Part shown: in pieces, positions 25,313-34,458 of the stretch
How the letters are laid out: each line of letters opens with the position of its first letter
Numbering within the stretch: position 1 is the stretch's first letter
Origin: Paenibacillus silvae
GTDB taxonomy: Bacteria > Bacillota > Bacilli > Paenibacillales > Paenibacillaceae
Assembly (NCBI RefSeq): GCF_014639235.1
Contig: NZ_BMFU01000002.1
Span: forward strand, 1,010,361 to 1,074,360
DNA: 64,000 nucleotides
Reading direction: 5' to 3'
Notes under the pieces: model-generated
Database searches by the model: none
What the model was told of the DNA's origin: nothing
The model's input: the letters and a program-made list of their open reading frames with translations, nothing else
Translations under genes and position numbers: made by a program

Positions 25313-25374
25313 TATTTTAGGTGATAAAATAGGAAGATAAATAGAAAGATGGAAGAATAAAATTTCTTATTTTA
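25313..25374. promoter_or_regulatory. Two A/T palindromes in the DUF4173-SgrR divergent space
   Basis: TATTTTA-GGTGA-TAAAATA (25313-25331) and TAAAAT-TTCTT-ATTTTA (25358-25374) share the same arms with 5-base spacers. Their repetition in a divergent promoter region suggests operators for the SgrR-like protein, though A/T-rich palindromes can arise by chance. Confidence 0.4.
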
Positions 25375-25410
25375 GACATGTTGCTGAAAATGCGGAGGAG
25401 GACGGTTTCG

Positions 25411-27180
25411 TTGAAACTTCATCAGCAGTATTTGCTGCTTCACGGCCAGCTCGGGGATACAACAGAGCATACACTGACGCTGGCGGATCTCGCCGAGCTG
25501 CTGGACTGCACCCATCGGAACACCTTGACAGTTGTAAAAAAAATGGCGGCCCTTGGCTGGATACATTGGCATGCACAGCGGGGACGCGGACGGCGTTCGG
25601 TGCTGTCTCTGCTGGCTCCAGCCGATCAGATTGCCGCTGAATATATGATGCAGGCGATGGATCGCCGGGAGTTACAGGAGGCTGCCGATCAGGTCAGAGC
25701 GTTCTCCAGCTCACTGTCAATGCAGCATTATCTCAACCAGTGGCTGCTTGGTTATTCAGGTCATCATACCGAGTCCGGGACCAACAATGAATCCATCGAT
25801 ACGCTCCGTCTTCCCATTCGCCAGCAGCTTCACGCACTCGACCCGCTGTATATTAACCTGCTTGCCGAGTCATTTGTGACCAGCCATGTCTATGATGGCC
25901 TTGTACAGCGGGACGAACACGGACAGATTTTGCCTGCATTAGCACATACGTGGGATGTGTCAGACAATCGGCTAACATGGATTTTCCATTTGCGGAAAGG
26001 GGTTTATTTTCACAGTGGCAAACCACTTTCTGCTTCGGATGTTGTTTTTACATTTGAACGATTGCAAGCCACAGAACTCCGGACATTATATCGCGAGGTC
26101 AGTAAACGTATTCTTTCGGTTGATGCAGTCGCCCCTCTAACTGTACGGTTTCAATTGAATAAACCGCATGAATTGTTTCTGTCCTTCTTGACGACCAGCC
26201 GTGCAGTCATTGTGCCTTCAGGCCTGAGCGCCAATACAGCTGCGAGTCATTCTGAACGCAAACGCATACAGTCAAGACAGATACCCATTGGCACCGGACC
26301 CTTCAAGGTAACATTTTGGGATAACCATATGTGCAGGCTGGAGGCTTATCCGATGTATTTTCAGGGGAGAGCTCTCATTGATCGGGTGGATATTTTGCAA
26401 ATTCCGTGGATCACTGCAGATAAACGCGAGGAATATCAGGACCTGCATTACGGTACAAACGAAGCGGTAGAGTCGCCCTTCTTCCACCTTATGCTCAATC
26501 CATCCAGCACATCTGGGACAGGCTGGACACAAGCCAGCTCAGGTGTGACCGTGACAAAGCTGCTTACGTGTAACACCCAAAAGCCCGGACCGTTAAACGA
26601 TCCGGGTGTACGAGCATATTTACAGCAGTGCATTGATGTAATCTCAGCTTCACTCGTTGGCACAACAGACATGATGAACTCCTTCGCACGCTCAACGGAC
26701 AAGCAAGAGATCGTCCTGAACATTGCAACCATTCCTCAATACCGACTGGACGCAGAACAGCTTGCACTGGCTCTCTATCCATACGGCTTCTCCTGCACCA
26801 TCCACACGGGCGGCATGGAACAGTTCAAGGGCGATTGGCGGCTTGAGTCCGACCTGATACTCTTCTCCTTGATCCAGGATCGTGACGAGGAGCTTCGCAG
26901 ATATGATATGTACGCCACCATGTCGGAGCATCTGGATCCCTTTTCCAAAGCTAAGGTGAGACAAATGATGCAAAGCATCGCGGTATCACCACATATCGCG
27001 GATCGCAAGCAGGTTCTGGATGAAGTTGAACGCTTCCTTATTACTGAACATCTCATGTTCAGTTTGTCTCACAAACCTGTTGAAACAGCGTATCTACCGA
27101 CGGTGCGCGGGTTGTCATTCAACAGCCAGGGCTGGGTTAATCTGCGGCACATATGGTTCCCATCGAAGGAACTCGAGTGA
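25411..27180 (+). CDS. SgrR-like regulator with solute-binding domain
   Basis: This 589-residue protein joins an N-terminal DNA-binding domain (about 1-100; HTLTLADLAELLDCTHRNTLTVVKKMAALGWIHW, HAQRGRGRRSVL) to a family 5 solute-binding domain. That domain shows LRLPIRQQLHALDPLYIN, SFVTSHVYDGLVQRD and WIFHLRKGVYFHSGKPLSASDVVFTFERL. This is the SgrR layout: a cytoplasmic transcription factor that senses small molecules with a binding-protein fold. No signal peptide is present. The start is TTG 25411 (MKLHQQY) because GGAGGAGG precedes it by 9 bases; ATG 25378 has none. Targets are unknown. The divergent DUF4173 gene is the obvious candidate. Confidence 0.85.
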   Translation: MKLHQQYLLLHGQLGDTTEHTLTLADLAELLDCTHRNTLTVVKKMAALGWIHWHAQRGRGRRSVLSLLAPADQIAAEYMMQAMDRRELQEAADQVRAFSSSLSMQHYLNQWLLGYSGHHTESGTNNESIDTLRLPIRQQLHALDPLYINLLAESFVTSHVYDGLVQRDEHGQILPALAHTWDVSDNRLTWIFHLRKGVYFHSGKPLSASDVVFTFERLQATELRTLYREVSKRILSVDAVAPLTVRFQLNKPHELFLSFLTTSRAVIVPSGLSANTAASHSERKRIQSRQIPIGTGPFKVTFWDNHMCRLEAYPMYFQGRALIDRVDILQIPWITADKREEYQDLHYGTNEAVESPFFHLMLNPSSTSGTGWTQASSGVTVTKLLTCNTQKPGPLNDPGVRAYLQQCIDVISASLVGTTDMMNSFARSTDKQEIVLNIATIPQYRLDAEQLALALYPYGFSCTIHTGGMEQFKGDWRLESDLILFSLIQDRDEELRRYDMYATMSEHLDPFSKAKVRQMMQSIAVSPHIADRKQVLDEVERFLITEHLMFSLSHKPVETAYLPTVRGLSFNSQGWVNLRHIWFPSKELE

Positions 27181-27249
27181 AATTTTATACCAATATGGAG
27201 TAAGAGTATTAATAGACTGAACGATAGAATGGCGGGCAGCTTGGTGCTG

Positions 27250-28677
27250 TCATGCTCTTCCCTGTATCCGCGTACGGTTTCTGTTACCGTTAATAGAAAC
27301 CGTGTCCTTACGGCGATAGACACCGAGAAGCAGTCCGAACATGGCGTATTCAAGTATCACATGCGAGCCATAACCGAGGAGGGGGAATGAAATGCTCAAG
27401 ATTGGAACCCTTCCAGTCATGGCCGCCAGAGAGTATAGCATCTGTAGTGCAAGCGTTATCGTTACAGAGACTGCAATAATTGCTCCAAATGTATCTTTTA
27501 TACGCGGCAGCATTTTTGTCATTGTACGAATTAACCATACAACACCTACAATGAGCAGCACACATGCCGACCATCCAAACATATCAACCAGCATAACCCC
27601 GGGGAAACTGAGGTAAAAATATTTAAAAAGCGAATCCATTGGGGTACCTAACCCATTCCCCCACCACCCTGCTGTTTTGACGATATCGATGATAGAATTA
27701 TAGGTAAAACCATTGCCTTGAGGGTCCTTATCCAAATGAAACACAATCGATAATCTTTCCCATCGACTATACTTATCTGTTACCAGCAATAACAGGACTA
27801 CCGCAACGCCACATGAGAAGCCGGTAATCACTGTATACCACCATTTTTTTGTCATCCATCCGAATAGCAGCACGGCTACACATGCAAATAATGATAATCT
27901 AACCCAATCCGAAATCTGATATAACAGCACCATGGGTAAAACGACTAATGCAGCATAAATACATATGGATTGTAGACTCAAGCCCACACGAAGTCTGTCA
28001 GACATGATGCCGCCGATGGCAAGTGGAAGTATCGATATTGCCAATGTAGTTACATCGAGGGCAATTCCAAAGGGTAAATGCAGAAATCTATTCATGCTGC
28101 CATATGACTCTGATAACATCGGGTTAATATATAAAAGGACATTGATCGATATATATATCCACCATGCAAACCTGATCCATTTACGATAGTCAAAAAAAGT
28201 ACAGAACAACATTGCCATTACACCAAGTCCTGTATAGATTAAATGGGAAGCTGAATATTGTTTTGAGGCGTCTGGCGAGGTAATGGTGTAAATGAACGTT
28301 AATATTACTCCCACCATAGCCAGTCCAATGATTCCAACCAGCAATCCCCAGTGCATACGATGACGGTGAAGTTTGTGCATGCTTTTGCCTAACTCGGTTG
28401 GATCACCCATCTGTTCGATGGCATACGCAGCCGCTTGTTCCGGACTATAACCTTCCTGTTCCTTATCACATATGATCTCATGTAAATGATTTCCCAGCTC
28501 TTCACGCAGATCGTTATGTACTTCACGCGCTTTGACTTGTCCACAGATTTGATCCAGATAGATGTCAACCTTCTCATGCGTCACTTTCTGTTCTTGAGCT
28601 TCTTTGTGTTCCTTCTGTTCTCGATGTTCTTTCTGTCTCTTCAATTCAATCTCTTCTTTCTCAGCTTTCCGTTTCAT
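27250..28677 (-). CDS. HAAS-domain fused to SEDS (FtsW/RodA/SpoVE-like) membrane protein
   Basis: This 475-residue protein has a charged coiled start (KEEIELKRQKEHREQKEHKE). A HAAS/permease-prefix domain (about 35-100; VDIYLDQICGQVKAREVHNDLREELGNHLHEII, YAIEQMGDPTELGKSM) follows, then about ten membrane segments resembling the SEDS family of peptidoglycan polymerases. The late motif reads WWGNGLGTPMDSL...FPGVMLVDMFGW. I cannot place the usual HTDFI catalytic Asp there, so activity is doubtful. ATG 28677 overlaps the PadR stop (TGATG) with GGAGG ahead, showing translational coupling. PadR-HAAS pairs are a known gene layout; fusion to a SEDS body is the notable part. Confidence 0.8.
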   Translation of the reverse strand: MKRKAEKEEIELKRQKEHREQKEHKEAQEQKVTHEKVDIYLDQICGQVKAREVHNDLREELGNHLHEIICDKEQEGYSPEQAAAYAIEQMGDPTELGKSMHKLHRHRMHWGLLVGIIGLAMVGVILTFIYTITSPDASKQYSASHLIYTGLGVMAMLFCTFFDYRKWIRFAWWIYISINVLLYINPMLSESYGSMNRFLHLPFGIALDVTTLAISILPLAIGGIMSDRLRVGLSLQSICIYAALVVLPMVLLYQISDWVRLSLFACVAVLLFGWMTKKWWYTVITGFSCGVAVVLLLLVTDKYSRWERLSIVFHLDKDPQGNGFTYNSIIDIVKTAGWWGNGLGTPMDSLFKYFYLSFPGVMLVDMFGWSACVLLIVGVVWLIRTMTKMLPRIKDTFGAIIAVSVTITLALQMLYSLAAMTGRVPILSISFPLLGYGSHVILEYAMFGLLLGVYRRKDTVSINGNRNRTRIQGRA

Positions 28678-29012
28678 CAGGTCAAACCTCCCTCCCCAAG
28701 TACACGATCTACAGCACCACGAAATAAAGACCATTCTGCTTTTTTGTGCTGCAATGCGTGTATTCCTTGCTCCCGAATAGAGTAATATTTCCGCTTTCGA
28801 CCATCTACTTCAGCCCAATAAGCCTCCACCCATCCTTCTATCTCCATCGCATGGAGTATCGGATACAATGTACCTTCCTTAAGACTGAACACGCCCTCTG
28901 ACTGGCGATGCAGTTCTTTAATCAATTCATAACCATACATGGGCTGGGTATGAAGCAGCGTTAATATTAACGTTTCTGTGCTTCCTTTAATCATCTGTTT
29001 ATTGATCTGCAA
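28677..29012 (-). CDS. PadR-family transcriptional regulator
   Basis: This 111-residue winged-helix repressor has the PadR core: STETLILTLLHTQPMYGYELIKELHRQSEGVFSLKEGTLYPILHAMEIEGWVEAYW, then DGRKRKYYSIREQG. The start is TTG 29012 with GGAGG 7 bases upstream. Its stop overlaps the ATG of the HAAS-SEDS gene, so both are made from one message. It probably represses its own operon. Confidence 0.92.
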   Translation of the reverse strand: MQINKQMIKGSTETLILTLLHTQPMYGYELIKELHRQSEGVFSLKEGTLYPILHAMEIEGWVEAYWAEVDGRKRKYYSIREQGIHALQHKKAEWSLFRGAVDRVLGEGGLT

Positions 29013-29224
29013 ACGTAGGCCTCCTTCATATGTTCATACATCGGAAATCTATGCATTGTTAAACTAGGTGTTATTTTACCTTTTTATTCCTTTTATGTCC
29101 AGTCCTTGTTTGAGCTATTTATGATAGAATACTACTCATATCTTGTTTTCATTTGATTAGCAACATTGGCAACAGAATTGATTGATTGATTGATTCATAT
29201 CAGTAATGAAGGAGACACGCGCTC

Positions 29225-29815
29225 ATGAGCAAAAGTAAACTGATTTTCTTCCTCGGCGGTGCGGGAAGCGGCAAAACTACTCTTGCCAAAGCGCTTTCCC
29301 GCAAATATAAAGCCGCCTTTCTGGATATGGATATTCTGCTTCGCCCTGCCGCTGAAGCCATTATGACATTACAGGGGCTTGACCCGTCAGACCGCGACTC
29401 ACCTGAGTACAAACAGTTATGCCGCGACCTCGGATATCGAATTACGATGGACGCAGCTTTGGATAACGTGCAGCTTGGCGTGGATACACTTGTCATTGGC
29501 CCCTTCACCAAAGAGATTGAAAATCCCGATTGGATCGGGCAGGAACTGGCACTTATCGGGCGCTCTCTGGATGATACCGACGTTCGGGTTGCTTACATCT
29601 ATTTACGGGACGAATCGCTCTATCATCAGCGTATTGCCGGAAGACAATCTCCACTAGATGCATGGAAGCTGGCAAATTGGGAAGCGTTCCGCGCATCTCT
29701 TGCTCGGAAAAACGTAGACTGGCCGCTTCCCGCCGAAGCTGTGGCGTATATCGACAATTCCAGCGACGATGCTGCCATCGCCTTTGCTGAACTGGAACAG
29801 CGGATGTATAAGTAA
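29225..29815 (+). CDS. P-loop NTPase, small-molecule kinase-like
   Basis: This 196-residue cytoplasmic protein has a Walker A motif (FFLGGAGSGKTTLAKALS, residues 8-25), and DMDILLRPAAEAI after strand 2. VDTLVIGPFTKEI and VRVAYIYLRDESLYHQRIAGRQSPLDAWK follow, as in adenylate/shikimate kinase-like P-loop proteins with a lid arginine. The substrate is not known. ATG 29225 has AAGGAG about 10 bases upstream. A short ATTG tandem run (29175-29196) lies in its leader. No operon partner follows. Confidence 0.75.
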   Translation: MSKSKLIFFLGGAGSGKTTLAKALSRKYKAAFLDMDILLRPAAEAIMTLQGLDPSDRDSPEYKQLCRDLGYRITMDAALDNVQLGVDTLVIGPFTKEIENPDWIGQELALIGRSLDDTDVRVAYIYLRDESLYHQRIAGRQSPLDAWKLANWEAFRASLARKNVDWPLPAEAVAYIDNSSDDAAIAFAELEQRMYK

Positions 29816-30122
29816 AGTACAGGGTTACTTTTTAAGACAGAGATGCATATTAGAAGGGGTACGCTGGTATAAATCGGATGTTGGAGGAAGCTCCATGTGT
29901 TGTTTTACGAGTATGCAGGGGGAAGTAAGTATACAGCGGTTAGTACGTTGGTTTGTACGTTGGTGGGTTAGTAGCGAAGTTAGATGGGAGATTTGTCCTT
30001 GTAACGTCGTTTTGCGAGGTAGCAGTGAATCTGTGACGGTGAGTCGTGTGAGATACGCCCCACTACGGGAAATGCTGGCGAGATGCGTGGGTCGTATTTG
30101 GGGATGCGGGCGCTGTCTCAAG
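29816..30122. other. Gene-free G/T-rich stretch
   Basis: No supported gene was found. The plus strand is rich in G and T, with a short repeat (TTAGTACGTTGGTTTGTACGTTGG, near 29940). Open frames on both strands lack ribosome-binding sites and family features. Confidence 0.4.
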
Positions 30123-30324
30123 CTCTAACGATTCGTAGAAACCTTATTCAAGCCTTTTGGGCACATTTAAAATTCTAACGAATTCAAATGACGCTATTCC
30201 TCAAAAACAGGCCAAAATACGCTCAAAAAGTTACTGTGACAATGAAATAAGGTCTCTGAGAATCGTTAGGTTTTCATTTTCGTGAATATGCTGTAAATAA
30301 GCCTTCTGGGGATCGTTAGAATTT
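30123..30324. repeat. Intergenic ~200-bp repeat element, copy 2
   Basis: The element has the same four-motif > > < < layout as 3421-3616. Forward motifs are at 30123-30148 (CTCTAACGATTCGTAGAAAC then CTTATT) and 30173-30198. Inverted motifs are at 30245-30269 and 30295-30324 (AAATAAGCCTTCTGGGGATC then GTTAGAATTT). It is downstream of the P-loop kinase gene. Confidence 0.8.
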
Positions 30325-30520
30325 TGAGGCGAGTTCTGTGGCTTGCAAATTATTCGAGCGGCTCTAATTCAAGTCGTTGTTGGCGAAATTGCCTTCGAAG
30401 CGCCAATAAAGTCAGTGGAAAGCTGCGAAAGAAAGGGACCCGTTACATCCAACCTGCAAGGTTCGACGATACCGATCCCGTTCTACCCAGCTTATCACTC
30501 ACACGGGCGTATAGCTATGC

Positions 30521-30660
30521 TATCACTCTCTATCTCTTGCTCTCTACCTCTTACTCTTTATCTGTTACTCTCTATCTTTTGCTCTCCATTTACTTTTCTT
30601 TCACCTGTTTACTTTTCTTTTCTTACTCTCATTTACTTTCCTTTTTCTACCCCTTATCCA
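30521..30660. repeat. Polypyrimidine tract with internal direct repeats
   Basis: About 140 bases of the plus strand are nearly all C and T with scattered A. ACTCTCTATCTCTTGCTCTC (30525-30544) recurs with one change 42 bp later, and TTTACTTTTCTTT appears twice. It adjoins the 3' end of the TIM-barrel gene, so transcripts of that operon would carry a long purine run. Confidence 0.7.
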
Positions 30661-30671
30661 GCCTTTCATCC

Positions 30672-31643
30672 TCATTCCGCTTTCTGCCTCTCCCTCTGAC
30701 GTTCAGAAATGCGAGTTACAATGAGGTTGTGACTTTCATCAATCTCCTCAGGTGTGCAGGCAGCTTTCAGCTCATACACCTTCACAGGAGATCGGTCGAT
30801 AATATCCAGAAATGAATCAAAGAAGTTCATATCTTTGCTATGAATATACGGACACCAGTGATCGGACAAACCAACTGTTTCATGAATGTGCACACCTACA
30901 ACGTGATCGATCAGCGCATTGGCCTCGCGTACGTTGTCATAGAGCCCCATTCGGTCCATCATCATGCCATGGCCGATATCGTACCACAGTCCAAGGGGAG
31001 CCCCCTTCAACTGACCAATAATCGTACCTGCTTCCTGCAGCGTAGGCATCTGATAACAGCGCGAACGGGTTTCGATGCCAAAGCTCACACCGTATCCGCG
31101 CTGCTCCGACACATTACAGACCTCTTCCAGACTCTCTTGAATCCGCTTGAGATAGTGTTGACTTCCCGCCTCACGCTTCTCCAGCATCTCCTGCCACAAT
31201 GCCTGATAGGCCGGTGAATCTTTGCCCTCGTCGTGATAGATTTTCTTCAAGGATTCATCAATGTTGTACGTGAAGGGCACCTCGCCCGGATGAACAACAA
31301 CCGCCTTCGCACCATAGCGATGAGCATATTCGGCAGAACGCAGCAGCAGTTCAATCGCCCGCTTGCGCCGCGTCTCATCGTCGAATCCAAGCAGTACCGA
31401 GTCTGTGCCATAATCCGGGTCAGCTACATGCGGAAATGTATTATGCACACTCGATATGCCGACTTGCCCGCGTTCAATCATCGGTTCAATCGTCTGTAAT
31501 AGCTCTTCAGTTACATTGTAGTTTAACTCCACATGTTTGAATCCGATGGACAAAATTTCTTCGATCATGCCCTGTCCAGTCGTATGCCGCTTGATATTCC
31601 AGCAAGTCGAGAATGAGTATTCCTTTTTATCTGTATAATGCAC
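30672..31643 (-). CDS. Sugar phosphate isomerase/epimerase-like TIM barrel
   Basis: This 323-residue protein belongs to the xylose-isomerase-like/AP-endonuclease-2 TIM-barrel fold. Metal-ligand stretches are visible: GFKHVELNYN, SVHNTFPH, AKAVVVHPGEV, GVSFGIETRSRCYQMPT, LGLWYDIGHGMMMDRMG, VVGVHIHETVG and VKVYELKAACTPEEI. Members interconvert sugars, inositols or uronic-acid derivatives. The start is GTG 31643 (VHYTDKKEYS): GGAGG lies 8 bases ahead, while the longer frame has none. It closes an operon-like run of binding protein, two permeases and a catabolic protein, which suggests it acts on the imported carbohydrate. Confidence 0.8.
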   Translation of the reverse strand: MHYTDKKEYSFSTCWNIKRHTTGQGMIEEILSIGFKHVELNYNVTEELLQTIEPMIERGQVGISSVHNTFPHVADPDYGTDSVLLGFDDETRRKRAIELLLRSAEYAHRYGAKAVVVHPGEVPFTYNIDESLKKIYHDEGKDSPAYQALWQEMLEKREAGSQHYLKRIQESLEEVCNVSEQRGYGVSFGIETRSRCYQMPTLQEAGTIIGQLKGAPLGLWYDIGHGMMMDRMGLYDNVREANALIDHVVGVHIHETVGLSDHWCPYIHSKDMNFFDSFLDIIDRSPVKVYELKAACTPEEIDESHNLIVTRISERQRERQKAE

Positions 31644-31694
31644 TCTTCCTGCCTCCTTCCGTTCCGCTTCCCTGTCATAGTCTCTCAATCTCTG

Positions 31695-31731
31695 TAGCTT
31701 TCTTGCAGAAAGCTTTTAGCTCCGCTTTTTC
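31695..31731. repeat. Dispersed hairpin repeat, copy A
   Basis: AGCTTTC-TTGCA-GAAAGCT followed by TTTAGCTCCG recurs at 44140-44175 with about five changes in 36 bases. The hairpin arms are identical in both. It lies between two genes of the carbohydrate locus. Confidence 0.5.
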
Positions 31732-31802
31732 AGTTTTTTCTGTTCTCTCCGTTAATGTGTAAAACATAGTTCAGCTTATATATCTCATGCCATACAATCT
31801 CT

Positions 31803-33497
31803 TTATTCACCAATTCCGAGTTCAAATCTCATCCGATTCTCGCTCACACCTGGAACATAACGATATATAATCTCCGCATAATCGGTATACATCAGAACTG
31901 TAGGCTCAGGTGCTTCGGCCTTTACCGAGCAGGTTAGTCCGGGAAGATTCCAGCGCTCTGGCTGGAACTGCTGAAGGCGAAGGGCCGGCCCCTTGATCTC
32001 AAAATAAACCTCAATCTCATCCGCAGTATCCAGCTGCACATCAATAGACAACGATTCCGGGGTCACCTCAGCTTCAAAGGTAATGCCCCGCAGATGGCTG
32101 TTCCAGTCCCCGCCTGTCTCGCGGCGCACCAGACGCAGATAATACCGTTCTCCCGCATCTGTCTGCCAATGAATGGTTGCGGGGTGCATCTGGCCGTTGG
32201 TATTGCGGCTGCCCGACATTGCACCCATCATTCGTTTCTCACCGATCCAGGCTGAAGCCGTGCACAGATTACGATTCGCTTTGGGATCATTACGCTCGCA
32301 CAGCTCCAGGAACTGTTTCTGCACCAAACGATCACCCTGATGTGCTTTGAAATAAGGTACAGCCTCAGCTGGCACATCAATGCCGAGCAGTGCAATCATC
32401 GGGTCATGTCCGGACTCACAGTTTATACCCGTTAAATACTCGTAGCCCTCTCCAAGCAAAAGATAAAGAAACACCCCGATGGAGCTGTGCTCCCGCATCT
32501 CCATATCGTATGCCCGCGCGAACGGGCCTGACAGATTCTCCAGATTTGCATTGTAATACAGGGCAATATTGTTCCAAAGTCCATGCTCAATCCGATGAGC
32601 AAATTGTTTCATCTGTCCCGTGAGCGCATACCGTCTGAACATTCCCAGTACCGCGAGATCAACACCGTAATAGGTGGTTGTATTAAACTCCGCAAACGTA
32701 CCGTCATATTGATCAAATTCCTTTAGCAGCCCTTCGGCCTGCTCCTCCGCATGCCGAATCCAGTCGGCCCGCTTGAACCGATGACCATAATAATGCGTAA
32801 TAAAAATATGCATCAGCTCAATGTTGGTGTTCATCGGAATCACATCGGACAGCCGACGTTCCACGGAGCCCAGAACAGCTCGTTCCATGGCCTCATCCAT
32901 TCGCCGGACAAGAAGATCTGGCAGCAGCTCCTGAAACTCCGCTGTGGCAATGGCACAGACACATGCGATAAACTCCCGCCAGTTTGGATCATAACTGATC
33001 CAGACGGGTGGCAATATAGCGTTAACCGCTTCGTGGAACAGCTGCTTTAACCGCTTCGCATCCGCACCTTCCTTTAATACATCATGCTCTTGCTGCAGAT
33101 TATGAATAAACTGCGCAGACACCTTCTCAAAAGTGCGTTCCAGGAAATATGCCGTGCCTGGCGCAAATGATTTCCATGCATAATGACCCGCGGGTGGATG
33201 CACATCATTCGACTGGGTCATGAAGGTTCCATGATAGATTTCTTCCGGCGCATCATATTGATAATTCAGCACCTTATCCAGCACCCGAGCCGCCCGCTCC
33301 ACGTCACCAGGCTCCTGCCGAATAAGCAAGCCGAGTGCATAATGTGCACTGCCTCGTGTCTCGTGCTCCGCTGCATTCTCTTCAGCGCTGCGGAGCAAGC
33401 CAAGCTCTTCATCATACAAACGATCCATCATCACCATAGATTGGTGTACAAGATACTGCTGTTCATTTGACATTTGTTTTACCATGGGTTGTGTCAT
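31803..33497 (-). CDS. Uncharacterised catabolic protein, probable alpha-toroid
   Basis: This 564-residue cytoplasmic protein has no signal peptide. Its first ~400 residues are helix-rich with repeated aromatic/polar stretches (YHGTFMTQSNDVHPPAGHYAWKSFAPGTAYF, DGTFAEFNTTTYYGVDLAVLG, GPFARAYDMEMREHSSIG). They resemble an (alpha/alpha) toroid of glycosidases, lyases or isomerases. The C-terminal ~130 residues are beta-rich (HWQTDAGERYYLRLVRRETGGDWN, EIEVYFEIKGPALRL). I do not recognise a named family. ATG 33497 has AGGAGG ahead. It follows the permease genes by 21 bp, so an enzyme acting on the imported sugar or polyuronide is likely. Confidence 0.65.
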   Translation of the reverse strand: MTQPMVKQMSNEQQYLVHQSMVMMDRLYDEELGLLRSAEENAAEHETRGSAHYALGLLIRQEPGDVERAARVLDKVLNYQYDAPEEIYHGTFMTQSNDVHPPAGHYAWKSFAPGTAYFLERTFEKVSAQFIHNLQQEHDVLKEGADAKRLKQLFHEAVNAILPPVWISYDPNWREFIACVCAIATAEFQELLPDLLVRRMDEAMERAVLGSVERRLSDVIPMNTNIELMHIFITHYYGHRFKRADWIRHAEEQAEGLLKEFDQYDGTFAEFNTTTYYGVDLAVLGMFRRYALTGQMKQFAHRIEHGLWNNIALYYNANLENLSGPFARAYDMEMREHSSIGVFLYLLLGEGYEYLTGINCESGHDPMIALLGIDVPAEAVPYFKAHQGDRLVQKQFLELCERNDPKANRNLCTASAWIGEKRMMGAMSGSRNTNGQMHPATIHWQTDAGERYYLRLVRRETGGDWNSHLRGITFEAEVTPESLSIDVQLDTADEIEVYFEIKGPALRLQQFQPERWNLPGLTCSVKAEAPEPTVLMYTDYAEIIYRYVPGVSENRMRFELGIGE

Positions 33498-33518
33498 GCC
33501 ACAAGACCTCCTGAGACG

Positions 33519-34391
33519 TTAACCTTTAACAGCACCTACCATTACACCGCTGATGAAGTACCGCTGCAGCCAAGGGTATACAAGCAGGATCGGCAACGTC
33601 GAGAATATAACACTAGCTGCTTTCAAGCTTTCAGGCAACACATGTACTGCACCAATGCCTTCATTTTGCATCAGCTCTGTGATCTGATTCTGCTGTATCA
33701 TCTGATATAACTTCAATTGTAACGGATACAACTCCGGTTTGGTAATATACATTAACGCATCCTGGAAGCCATTCCAGCGGCCGACAGCGTAGAACAGGCT
33801 GAGCGTTGCCATCACCGGAAGTGACAGCGGCAAAATAATGCGAATTAACGTGCCAATCTGTGTACTGCCGTCAATATCCGCAGCTTCCTCCAGACTTTCG
33901 GGAATTCCGCGGAAAAAGGTGATCAGAATAATCATATAAAACGGGCTGATCAGTCCGGGCAAAATCAATCCCCATGTGCTGTCAAGCAGATGCAAGTTTT
34001 TGATCAAAATATACTCCGGGATAATACCTCCGCTGAAAAACATCGTAACCACGATCACCATCATAAACCATTTGCGCCCTCTGAGACTGCTTTTGGCAAG
34101 AGGATATGCTGCCGCAATGGTCATGACCATACTCAGCACTGTGCTAAGAACGGTCAGCCAGATGGTATAGAACAGGGATCGAATCATGGAACCATCACCA
34201 AATACTTTGCCGTACGCCTCCCAGGTAATCTCTTTCGGGAAAAAGGAGACCTCTCCCGAACCGATCGCCCGGTTCGAGCTTAGCGAGATGGAAATGATAT
34301 GGATAAACGGTGCAAGGCACAGCACCATTGCAACTACAATCAGAATGACATTTACCGTGTTGAATATTCGATTCGCCGTGTTTTCCGACAT
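33519..34391 (-). CDS. Carbohydrate ABC transporter permease, LplC/YtcP type
   Basis: This 290-residue inner-membrane permease has six segments. The binding-protein-dependent transport signature is the EAA loop ESLEEAADIDGSTQIGTLIRIILPLSLPVMATL (about 190-222), which contacts the ATPase. It ends YPWLQRYFISGVMVGAVKG, as is usual for the LplC/YtcP group. The start was placed at ATG 34391, since AAGGAG lies 8 bases upstream and the in-frame GTG 34400 overlaps that site. It partners the LplB-type permease and the lipoprotein binding protein upstream. As usual for this class, no ATPase is encoded nearby; a shared MsmX-like ATPase is expected. Confidence 0.92.
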   Translation of the reverse strand: MSENTANRIFNTVNVILIVVAMVLCLAPFIHIISISLSSNRAIGSGEVSFFPKEITWEAYGKVFGDGSMIRSLFYTIWLTVLSTVLSMVMTIAAAYPLAKSSLRGRKWFMMVIVVTMFFSGGIIPEYILIKNLHLLDSTWGLILPGLISPFYMIILITFFRGIPESLEEAADIDGSTQIGTLIRIILPLSLPVMATLSLFYAVGRWNGFQDALMYITKPELYPLQLKLYQMIQQNQITELMQNEGIGAVHVLPESLKAASVIFSTLPILLVYPWLQRYFISGVMVGAVKG

Positions 34392-34458
34392 CTTACTCAC
34401 TCCTTACAGATCATAGATGAACTCCGTGTTGATCAAGCATTCCGTCCGTTACATTCCG

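Noticed and set aside
29825..30121. 98-codon minus-strand frame downstream of the P-loop kinase
   Set aside because: Composition is low in complexity (Thr/Arg/Gln), there is no ribosome-binding site, and it lies in a G/T-rich gene-free stretch.
30324..30815. 163-codon plus-strand frame rich in Leu/Ser/Tyr
   Set aside because: It is produced by the polypyrimidine tract and by antisense to the TIM-barrel gene.
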